64,000 nt of DNA, taken from the NCBI RefSeq assembly GCF_020623625.1, contig NC_060202.1, positions 1,553,501 through 1,617,500 of the forward strand, written 5' to 3'. This DNA comes from Saccharomycodes ludwigii (lineage: Eukaryota > Ascomycota > Saccharomycetes > Saccharomycodales > Saccharomycodaceae). The position numbers and the translations under genes are program-made. The notes under the pieces are model-generated. The model was not told where the DNA came from and did not search any database. It saw only the letters and a list, made by a program, of their open reading frames with translations. Shown here piece by piece: positions 1 to 8,496 of this stretch (position 1 is its first letter; every line of letters starts with the position of its first letter).

Positions 1-697
1 TGCACATAATAATAATAAAAAGGCATGAAAATATAGCCCACAAGATTTTGGAAAGTAAAACCGATTTAACGAGGTTTCTATATTTCATCAACAAAAGCAC
101 AATGCCTGATACTCCCAATATGGTGATAATCCTAGAACCCCAATTGATAGGTTCGTAAATAACAAAATTATTCAATTGAAAGTGATGTGATATTGAATTG
201 ATGAAGAGTTGAATACGTTCTTTCCCCTTGTTAACTCCTGGCATATTCAACATGCTGTATTCCGTCAAACTTTCAGGCCCCGCTTTATCCGTTGGTTTAT
301 AAACTATAAATATTGGAACATTGGAAACTTGGAAAAATTTAAACAATTCTTGGTTATCTCCATCGATAAAGTCTGATTTAGAGAAAAACAATCCCTTTTT
401 ACCATCGTTTATACCATCAGGATGAGCATGAAACCATGATTCAGCAATTACGTCGTACTCTGGATTAATTTCTTCACACACTTTACAACCAACAGCTGGA
501 TGTGTAGCTGTCAATAAAAGTATTATGTAGGAGTCTCTTGGGCCTTCTAAGACCCTTTTGAAGTTTTTATCTGTTAATTTGATTATGCCATTTTGACCGT
601 TCCTTTTTGTTTCCTTTAATAACCTGACATTGGACAATCCGTACACTATAGAAGTACAATATAATAAAGTGATGGTGAATAGTTCGAGAACTTTCAT
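1..697 (-). CDS. OST3: Oligosaccharyltransferase subunit Ost3 (3' end outside window)
   Basis: Ost3/Ost6 is the thioredoxin-fold subunit of the ER oligosaccharyltransferase and helps N-glycosylation of cysteine-containing acceptor sites. Reading the minus strand from the ATG at 697 gives 232 codons without a stop before the window edge. Residues 1-20 look like a signal peptide. A thioredoxin-like lumenal domain follows, with the redox pair Cys71 and Cys74 (GCKVC) and the Ost3-like stretches ILLLTATHP and EYDVIAESWF. Two hydrophobic segments near residues 195-230 are the first membrane helices; the remaining helices are missing only because the window ends. The gene is divergent from RPS3. Ost6 is the alternative paralogue, but the lumenal sequence recalls Ost3 more closely. 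The S. cerevisiae gene (YOR085W) is not beside RPS3, so this edge is a synteny break. Confidence 0.85.
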   Translation of the reverse strand, partial: MKVLELFTITLLYCTSIVYGLSNVRLLKETKRNGQNGIIKLTDKNFKRVLEGPRDSYIILLLTATHPAVGCKVCEEINPEYDVIAESWFHAHPDGINDGKKGLFFSKSDFIDGDNQELFKFFQVSNVPIFIVYKPTDKAGPESLTEYSMLNMPGVNKGKERIQLFINSISHHFQLNNFVIYEPINWGSRIITILGVSGIVLLLMKYRNLVKSVLLSKILWAIFSCLFIIIMC

Positions 698-1384
698 AAC
701 TAATTTTATTTTATTTATTTGTTTTCAGACTTTTTTTTTTTTTTTTTTTTTTTCCTTTCTTTTGTTTGACAGTATTTTGCTGTTAACGGTGCACACTAGT
801 TGTTTATGTGTAAAGAATCTTTTGAATTGCACAAAAAATTAATTAGTTAATGAAGGGTCGAGATAAAGTATGAAGAGTTTAACTTATAAGGACGTAATTT
901 TGGAAACAATGCACCGAGTTGGAAAATCTGTTGTAACAACAAAAAAAGGTTAAAAAAAAACCAAAAAAGATTAATGTTGTTGTGTTGTTCATAAGCCTGC
1001 TACAAATTAAACAAATATTTTGGTCTGTACGAGAAAGAAAGAAAGAAAGAAAGAAAGAAAAAATTAAATAAACAAATTATTCCGAGGTTTGTTTTACACT
1101 CTTTGGTAATTCTACAGGCCCTAATGCAGGTTATAATATAAAACTTTTTTGTATAATTTTTTATTTTTGACAAATATTATGCACCTGTACCTTTGGTTGT
1201 TTTATTTTATTTATTTTTTTTAAATCATTCTACATTGAGGAAAAATTATTCAATGTTTGCTTTTTTTGTGAATAAAAAAATGTTTTTTTTTTATTTTTTT
1301 TCTTTCTTTCTTTTTTTTCCTCTCTTTCCCAACAATCATTAAAAATATATCTATTTAGAACGAAAAGTTCGTATTCATCGTAGT

Positions 1385-1418
<34 letters not shown>

Positions 1419-1503
1419 ACCGCATTTAGTTCTTTGATCATATTCATCGTTAAGAAAAAAAAAAGAAATTAAAATACATATCAACACACATATCCAAGAC
1501 ACA
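698..1503. promoter_or_regulatory. Divergent OST3/RPS3 intergenic region
   Basis: No gene is seen. The region contains T runs at 731-753 and 1388-1414, a (GAAA)n run near 1032-1059, and a GCCCTAA word near 1125-1131 that partly resembles a Tbf1-type site. T-tracts just upstream of a ribosomal protein start are typical nucleosome-depleting promoter sequence. No convincing Rap1 site was found by eye. Confidence 0.5.
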
Positions 1504-2268
1504 ATGGTCTCTGCCATCATCTCCAAGAAAAGAAAGTTAGTTGCTGACGGTGTTTTTTTCGCCGAATTGAATGAATTTTTCACTAGAGAATTAGCTGAAG
1601 AGGGCTACTCCGGTTGTGAAGTTCGTGTTACTCCAACCAAGACTGAAATTATCATCAGAGCCACCAGAATTCAAGAAGTTTTGGGTGAAAATGGTAGAAG
1701 AATCAACGAATTAACTTTGTTGGTTGAAAAGAGATTTCAATTCTCTAAGGGTGCCGTTGTCTTGTTTGCCGAAAAGGTTCAAGACAGAGGTTTGAGTGCT
1801 ATTGCTCAAGCCGAATCCTTGAAATTCAGATTGTTGAACGGTTTAGCTATTAGAAGAGCCGCCTACGGTGTTGTCAGATATGTTATGGAATCTGGTGCCA
1901 AAGGTTGTGAAGTTGTCATCTCTGGTAAATTAAGAGCTGCTAGAGCCAAATCTATGAAATTTGCTGACGGTTTCTTGATTCACTCTGGTCAACCTGTCAA
2001 CGATTTCATTGATACTGCTACCAGACACGTTTTGTTGAGACAAGGTGTTTTGGGTATCAAAGTTAAGATTATGAGAGATCCATCCAAAAACAGACGTGGT
2101 CCAAGAGCTTTGCCAGATGCTGTCGATATCGTTGAACCAAAGGAAGAAGAACCAATCGAAGAAGCCACAGTTAAGGATTACAGACCAACTGAGGAAGAAG
2201 CTGATGATTCTAAAAATTTAGCTGAAGAAGCTCAACCAGAGGTTCAACAAGAAGCTGTCCAAGCTTAG
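1504..2268 (+). CDS. RPS3: 40S ribosomal protein S3 (uS3)
   Basis: Rps3 sits at the mRNA entry channel of the 40S subunit and also takes part in ribosome quality control. The 254-residue product is nearly collinear with the 240-residue S. cerevisiae protein. The N-terminal KH domain ([13 protein letters not shown], about residues 60-72) is followed by the C-terminal S3 domain ([34 protein letters not shown]). The extra length is an acidic, Gln-rich tail. Codon use is strongly biased to preferred yeast codons, as expected for abundant expression. There is a single ATG start with an A-rich leader and no 5' intron. In S. cerevisiae RPS3 (YNL178W) neighbours MRPL22, whereas here MRPL22 lies about 60 kb away, which marks an inversion breakpoint. 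Confidence 0.98.
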   Translation: MVSAIISKKRKLVADGVFFAELNEFFTRELAEEGYSGCEVRVTPTKTEIIIRATRIQEVLGENGRRINELTLLVEKRFQFSKGAVVLFAEKVQDRGLSAIAQAESLKFRLLNGLAIRRAAYGVVRYVMESGAKGCEVVISGKLRAARAKSMKFADGFLIHSGQPVNDFIDTATRHVLLRQGVLGIKVKIMRDPSKNRRGPRALPDAVDIVEPKEEEPIEEATVKDYRPTEEEADDSKNLAEEAQPEVQQEAVQA

Positions 2269-3380
2269 GTAGCATTGAAAATTATATATCCTTATGTATA
2301 TTTTTTTTTTTTTTAAGTATTGATTATTTTTAATTAATATATATATATACATATGTTTTTTTTCATTGTTAAAATTTTTGATAACTCACTTTTGTTCTTT
2401 GTAATCCTTTTATTTCTTAAAGTGAAGATAGTGGCTAAGGATTATTCGGATGACTTTTTTTGTTCATCTTGGATATGGATGCGGAAATAGTGTAACTTTT
2501 AGGGAATTACATTAATAAATACTCAAAATACAATAAGCAATGAGCGGGAGAGGATATGCTTTGAAAAATTTTCAGTAATATAATATTAATATATCCATAA
2601 TTAAAGATAAGTTACAGAAAAATGTCGCAAAACCTTTGATCATTCTTTTGCCCTCCTTTTTTTTTTTTTTTTTTTTACGACGGGCGGCACAAAAAAAACT
2701 TTTTTACTATCAAAAAAGTGGTATTTATACAAGTTGAAGCATAATAAGTAGCTCTATTTAAATTTGACTATCAATTCTTCTACTCTTGGGGAAAGGAAAC
2801 AGATATATTTATTCATATAAGGGGTCAAAAAGAAAAACGAAAGAAAAAAAATCAATTTGACTCATATAATGCACTTACTTTTTAAAAGACTTTGGATATT
2901 TTTCGATTTGGACTTTAATTAAATTAATCTCATGAATCTATTAATAAATTTATACCATCCTATCTTCAGTACTCTCCTCCTCGCTTACAACCCCCACACA
3001 CCCAAAAAAAAAAACAACACGATCTTACGCAAAAAAAAAAGCATAATAAAAAGCAGGAATTAACCTAATTAAGTAATTGTCTACAAACATATATTTATAT
3101 AAATTATAAATTAATTATAATAAAAGAATAAAAATTATTTAAAATTAATTATTGAGAAAAACGGCGGTTATGAAAAAAATAAAAAAAAAACAAAAAAAAA
3201 TTCATTAGAAATTAAACTTTTTTTTGGGTTCAAAAATTGGTACTATTCCTCCAATAAAGAAAATTAAAATATAGCCTGGTATATTTGAAAACAAAAATAA
3301 AACTGAAAAAAATTAGAAAAAGAAATTAATCAGGAGGATGAAAATGGGGGGGTATTTTTTTTATTTTCAATGTTCATAAC
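2269..3380. other. Convergent intergenic region RPS3 / YGP1
   Basis: About 1.1 kb between two convergent, highly expressed genes. It is A/T-rich with T runs (2658-2676) and AT repeats. No ORF, tRNA or structured RNA is convincing. It coincides with the left breakpoint of the block inversion inferred from gene order. Confidence 0.5.
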
Positions 3381-4367
3381 TCATGGGAACAAAGTGGTCA
3401 AGTTGCTGTAAGAGTCGAAACCTGCGGTCAAAGCAACAGTCAACAAAACTCTAGCTTGTTCTGGACCCAAGTTACCAGCAGCAACAACATCGGTGCTGTT
3501 CTTGAATAAAGCTTGGTCAACATATTCAGCATCTTCAACGGCAACAACAACCTTGGTACCGTTCAAAGAGGTTGGAATAGAAATTTCAGCCAAAGTAGAA
3601 ACATTTGGAGCAGAAACAACAACACCCTTGTATTGAGCAACAGAAGCGTTCAACAAAGCGGCGAAAGTAGTGTTACTGTAAGAAATAACTGGAACAGTGG
3701 CAATGTTTTCAACGGCAGAGGAAATGTTGACAGAGAAAGCGTTGGTGTAGAAAACGGAAGTTCTTGGGTCCAAGATGGAAACCAAAGATGGAGTAGTGTA
3801 GAAAACAACCTTTTCAGAGGCAGTAACAACACCAACTGGGCAGTTTGGATAAGAAACAGTGTCGTAAATGTAACCGGAAGCATCGACAATCAAAGCACCA
3901 CGTTCAGCAGAAGCTTCATCCTTGGCAACTAATAAACCCTTGGTGATGTTTTCGGAAACGATAACAGTCTTGTTTGGATAAGATAAGCCCAAGAAGAAAC
4001 CAGTAGAGGCCAAGGATTCTTCGGCAACGGTGACGACAACAGAGGAATCGTTCAAACTGAATAAAGCAGCTTCGACGTATTCAGCAACTTCAACGATCTC
4101 AACGGTGGTCAAGTTGGTGGAGTTCAAAGAGAATGGTAAAGTTTCAACATCAGTAGCGTTGGTGGAGTTCAAGTGGTTACCATAAGTGTACAAAACACCA
4201 GTGTTGTTGGTGGTGTTAACTGGGGTGGAACCGTTAAAGTAGGTAACATCTTCGGCGGTGGTAGAGGTCAATAAATCTCTCTTGTAAAATTCTTCCAAAA
4301 CGGAAACTGGCAAAGCGGAGGCAACTGTGGATAATAAACCAGCAGACAAAACAGTGGAAAACTTCAT
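3381..4367 (-). CDS. YGP1: Secreted asparaginase-fold glycoprotein, Ygp1/Sps100 family
   Basis: Ygp1 and its paralogue Sps100 are secreted cell-wall glycoproteins induced by nutrient limitation, stress or sporulation; they have an L-asparaginase-like fold but no known enzyme activity. The 328-residue product has a signal peptide (about 1-18) and a KR Kex2-type site near residues 29-30. More than 15 N-X-S/T sequons follow, mainly in the N-terminal half. The C-terminal part (GNLGPEQARVLLTVAL, ending in TLFP) lines up with the end of yeast asparaginase and Ygp1. Neither catalytic Thr motif of asparaginases (TGGTI, HGTDT) is present, as in the family. Codon bias is as strong as in RPS3, implying high expression. 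Position and orientation beside the YHR140W and CBK1 homologues match both YNL160W (YGP1) and YHR139C (SPS100), so this is the single pre-duplication copy. Confidence 0.9.
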   Translation of the reverse strand: MKFSTVLSAGLLSTVASALPVSVLEEFYKRDLLTSTTAEDVTYFNGSTPVNTTNNTGVLYTYGNHLNSTNATDVETLPFSLNSTNLTTVEIVEVAEYVEAALFSLNDSSVVVTVAEESLASTGFFLGLSYPNKTVIVSENITKGLLVAKDEASAERGALIVDASGYIYDTVSYPNCPVGVVTASEKVVFYTTPSLVSILDPRTSVFYTNAFSVNISSAVENIATVPVISYSNTTFAALLNASVAQYKGVVVSAPNVSTLAEISIPTSLNGTKVVVAVEDAEYVDQALFKNSTDVVAAGNLGPEQARVLLTVALTAGFDSYSNLTTLFP

Positions 4368-4730
4368 TGTATTTTAAAAATAATTTTTGTTTAATTAATT
4401 GGTGAATGTAAAACTAGTGGATATATACTTGTTTGGTTTATTCCTGTTTTTTTTTTGTAATTTCTCAAAGCCAAGCAATTTAAATAAAGATAAATGTAGA
4501 GAAATAAAATGCTGAACTTAAAGGAGTGGAAAATTGATTGGAATTAAAAAATTTGAAAATGGCTTGGTTTAAATACTCCTTTTTTCTTTTTCCTTTTTTC
4601 TTTTTTTTTTTTTTTTTTTATTTCTTTTTTCTTTTTTTCTTTCTTTTTTTTTTTTTTTTTTTTCCAACTTTAATTTTGTTTAACCTTTTTGATAGTTAAA
4701 AATCTACATGTACTTTTTTATTTGTGTATT

Positions 4731-4770
4731 ATTTATTTATTTATTTATTTTTATTTATTTTTATTTATTT

Positions 4771-4801
<31 letters not shown>

Positions 4802-4803
4802 TT
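4731..4803. repeat. (ATTT)n tetranucleotide microsatellite
   Basis: A nearly pure run of TATT/ATTT units upstream of YGP1. All three forward frames stay open through it, which creates false overlapping small ORFs. Confidence 0.85.
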
Positions 4804-7034
4804 CATTTTTATTACGTTGTTTGTTTATTTTGGCTATTTATTACTTTATTTGTTTTATATTATGTACGAGCACATACAATTTGCCGTAGAAGTAGGTTTA
4901 TATCTCCCTAATTTAATTTATATTACCAAATTTTCAACCAAAATAAAATAAAAAAAAAAAACAACTTTTTTCTCCGTCTTTTTTTCATCCTTTTTTCCTT
5001 TTTTTTTCTTTTCTCTTCCCTTTATTTCTTTTGCCCTCACTCGCCTTCCCCCTCCCATTCCCCCCTATATTTTATTTACTATGTGTAAATTATTCGATTG
5101 TTGCTTTTAACTATATCTGACTTCCCTTTTTTTTTGTTTTTTAGTGCGCTTTTTTTTTTTTTTTTTTTCCTCTTTCTTTCTTTCTTAGTATTCATTTATG
5201 TTAAGTAGATAATATTTCCTTTTTTTTTTTGCATTGTGTACAATGGTTTCTGAAGAAAAACTAAAATGGTGGTACTATCTATCAACTTTTTCTTTTTACA
5301 TTAGTCCTACAGGGTTTTGTAACGATAAAGTGTGGGTGCTCTATCTAAAAAGTATTAAAAAAAAATCAATCGTAATTTCGGAAAGAAATTCTCCTTCATC
5401 CTTTCTCCACTTTTCAGCTTTACATCTTATTTTCACCCTTTTTCTGTCTTTTTCTGCCTAAAAAAAAAAACACTTTGAAAGAGCTAGACAGAAAATAGGC
5501 AGATTCAATCTCAATAGGGAAAAAATATGTGAATAGTGCTCACATTTCCTAATTAGGAATATATCGCAATGATAAGAAATAATAACAAACAGAAACGATT
5601 TTTGATGAAGTAATATAAAGGAGCACTATCCCCGTATTACATTATGTTGAGAAATTGTATGGCTTTGTTGCCATAACTCTCACTCTTGTGTACTGAATAG
5701 GTCATAAACTAGGGCACATATATTTGTGAATTTGTGGAAATTTAAAAGTTAAACAATGTATATATAGTCAATAAAAAATCGCTCGGCAGAAGTCACTTGT
5801 ACCAAGAAAAAGGGAAAAAAAAATATATATATATATATACATACATTAATGATCCAATGAAGTTAATAGCCAACCAATTATTATTTATTTTACTTTTGTT
5901 GTTGTTGTTGTTGTAATAATGGTGATAGCAACTACAAAATTTAACCAAATAAAAAAAAAAAAAAAAAAAAAAAAGTTTATTTTTTCCCTTTTGGTTAGTA
6001 TCAAAGTTAATCCATTAATTAATACAATAAAAAAAGTATTTAACGATATGTGACCGGGTAAACTGGATTAACTGAAATTTTCTTTCCAATCTACTCACTC
6101 ATTTTTCTCTATTGTGCATTGTTTGAATTGTTTTATTTTTTTTTTTAGAAGTTGTTATTTCTTATATTTTGTTTTTGTTTACTTTTTTCCTTGTTAATCT
6201 ATCTTTGTTACGCTCCCGTTTTTAAAACTTTGTTCCCGTCTATTTGGTACTAAAAACATGTATTATTTTATATACTAGTAGCTGCTATCAGCGATATACT
6301 GGAATTATTTATCAACTATATTTATATCTCGGCTATTTAGTGTGATATTATTTTAATTTAACTATCAACAGCACTTAGTAAGATGCTACAATTGTGTATC
6401 TTTAATTTTTTTTTTTTTTTTGTAAAAATTCCTTAAAGCGGTAATATCAAAAACATGATGAAAGATATATTCGTGATTGCAAAACATTTCCATACAAAAT
6501 ATATGGGAAATATTTATTTAATTTCGGACTTTGGATTTTAACATACCGAGTATATTATTTGTTTACTGAAAATAAATGAAAATATAAAACACAAATAAAA
6601 AAAAAAAAAAAAAAAATATATATTTTTTCCTTTTGTGCTTCAAGTTGCGTTGGTGTAAATAGATTTTTGCAAAACTCTCTGTTAAATTTTTTTGATGATA
6701 ATTAATCCCTTTATTCTTTTTTTGTTTATGGGATACCAACAAACGTATTTCCTAATTAGTACAAGTAATTAATACCATTAGTTATATTGACATGCAATTC
6801 GGTGAATTTAAAATACCGCGGGGGAGAGAAACGCCTTGTGTATTCCACGTAAAGGGCTTGTTGGTACCGATGTAGATCTAATTTACCTCATAAGACTTAA
6901 TTATCGCTTTTTTTTTTTTTTTTCCTTTTTCTTTTACTTAGCACCTCTTTCATTTCACTTTAATTTATTTTGGCTTTAATTTTTTTTATTTTTTTTTTAT
7001 TTTTTCCTTTTTTTTTTTTTTTTTTTAATATCCT

Positions 7035-7058
7035 ATGCTACCTTGCCACAAACAGTAA
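7035..7058 (+). other. Possible upstream ORF of the YHR140W-like gene
   Basis: An ATG followed by six sense codons and TAA ends 32 nt before the chosen start at 7091. Whether it lies in the mRNA depends on the transcription start, which was not measured. The T-rich block at about 7005-7026 just upstream suggests initiation could be close. Confidence 0.3.
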
Positions 7059-7090
7059 ATAAGCTTATAGAATTCTACTACACACCGATA

Positions 7091-7813
7091 ATGACTCCTG
7101 CTGCAAAGTCAAATAATAATAAAAAGTGCTCTATTTTAATATTGAATGGTCTTTTGTTAAGCACTTCTACTTATGGGCTATACCGTTGTACTCTGGTTCA
7201 CTTACCAGACACATTAAGAGCAGCGGGCCATAAACAATTTTTAACTAATATCTCTTTATTTTTTACTATATTGTATAATATTTCTAGAATAGGTGGGGTT
7301 CTAACTAATCGCTCGGGTAGTCTCGACGGATGTATATCTACAGAAGTGTTGTTACCCATTGTTTTAGTAGTAGAAACCATTGTAACCCTAGTTTATTGGC
7401 CACTACGATTATTTTTCATCGGTTTAATCTATCAGAGTAGAACAGTTTCTGATGGGACTCCAGTTATTAAGGTTGCTTTGCCTATTTATGTCGATATGTT
7501 TTTGCATCTATTCCCCCTCATTGGTTTGTTAATTGATTATTTCAAATTCAAAAAGGTGAGATTTAATAAATTTAGCGATCTGGGTGCACTATTGTCTTGT
7601 TTGGTATTGGCTACTTCCTACAAATTATGGCTAAATTATTTAATCACAGACTTAACTACTCAGAAATTCCCTTACCCATTTTTGGATGTTAGGGAACCCA
7701 TAAAAAGTATTATTATGTATACGTTAAGTCTTGTTGGTTTTGGGTTTTATAAATTATATAAATCACTACATCCGGGTGTCGCTACTGGTGCTGGAAAGAA
7801 CAAGGATAATTAA
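7091..7813 (+). CDS. YHR140W: FAR-17a/AIG1-like multi-pass membrane protein (YHR140W-type)
   Basis: The 240-residue product has about six hydrophobic segments and the layout of the FAR-17a/AIG1 family. Animal AIG1 and ADTRP hydrolyse fatty-acid esters of hydroxy fatty acids with a membrane Thr and His. The equivalent residues appear to be kept: Thr52 in QFLTNISL and His139 in MFLHLFPL. The family-like YPFLDVREPIKSIIMY lies near the C-terminus. The frame is open to a TTG further upstream, but the first in-frame ATG is at 7091 and gives a length close to the yeast YHR140W product. The gene lies between YGP1/SPS100 and the RPL42 region in the same orientation as YHR140W. Its role in yeast is unknown; lipid hydrolase activity is an inference from the family. 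Confidence 0.85.
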   Translation: MTPAAKSNNNKKCSILILNGLLLSTSTYGLYRCTLVHLPDTLRAAGHKQFLTNISLFFTILYNISRIGGVLTNRSGSLDGCISTEVLLPIVLVVETIVTLVYWPLRLFFIGLIYQSRTVSDGTPVIKVALPIYVDMFLHLFPLIGLLIDYFKFKKVRFNKFSDLGALLSCLVLATSYKLWLNYLITDLTTQKFPYPFLDVREPIKSIIMYTLSLVGFGFYKLYKSLHPGVATGAGKNKDN

Positions 7814-8206
7814 ATTACATTTTAAGCTTTTCTTCTTCTTCTTTCTCCCCTAAAACTATGATGTATCAACTTATTTTTTTAAACATTATCTGACTATTCA
7901 GAAAAAAAATATATTTTCTTCTTCCCCTCCCTTTTTTATGTGTGAATTAAAATTCTATTCGTCTACATAAATATATTTATTTGTACTGTTTTTACCTTAA
8001 CGTACAAGCTTCAATAGATTTTATCAAGGGTTGCTTTTTAAGGGAATAAGTTAGCAAGGATTATACACCTAAGATGGTGATCATAAGGGAGTTTTTTTTT
8101 TTTTTTTTTTTCCCCTTCTTTCTTCTTTCTCTCCCTTATTTCTTTTCCTCTCTTATAGCAGTTTTACTCATGTGAAGTGTGGGATGCAAATATCTTTGAT
8201 ATATAT
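7814..8206. other. Intergenic region between the YHR140W-like gene and the hAT element
   Basis: A 3' flank with pyrimidine-rich runs (8091-8112). No gene is seen. Confidence 0.4.
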
Positions 8207-8496
8207 CAGAGTTTTGCGCGGGTTTGTTTTTTTAACTGGAAATCAAAAAAAAAAAAAAATAACGTGGTAAAATGAACCTCGGACAAAATAGAAAAAAAAT
8301 ATTCTCTCCTTTTTTTTTAATTCTTTTTTTTTTTTGTTTGTTAAAGAATTATAGAAATTGTGTTTTTGAAAAATAATCATAACTTTCCTAAATGCTAATA
8401 ATTATCACTAAAGTACAAACAAAAAAAAATAAATTAAAATACATAAGCAGAAAACTAAGGTCAATATAAATAGCATTTTAGGCACATAAAATTAAA

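Larger units (their letters stand above)
4368..7090. promoter_or_regulatory. Long divergent intergenic region YGP1 / YHR140W-like
   Basis: Some 2.7 kb with no supported gene. A TATA element (4422-4427) lies about 55 bp upstream of the YGP1 start. Also present are an (ATTT)n microsatellite (about 4731-4803), an (AT)n run (about 5823-5838), a (GTT)n run (about 5896-5914), several poly-T and poly-A runs, and a Reb1-type CCGGGTAA (6054-6061). Short ORFs here (for example the ATG at 5243) have no coding character. The size suits a stress-regulated YGP1/SPS100-type promoter or an unannotated non-coding transcript. Confidence 0.5.

Noticed and set aside
5378-5386. TTTCGGAAA, reverse of a centromere CDEIII core
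   Set aside because: The flanking CDEIII bases and a CDEI (RTCACRTG) at the right distance are absent; the word alone is not a centromere.
5243-5461. Short ORF in the YGP1-YHR140W interval
   Set aside because: Its composition follows local T-rich sequence, with no conserved motif; the nominal frame opens at a TTG with an ATG three codons later.
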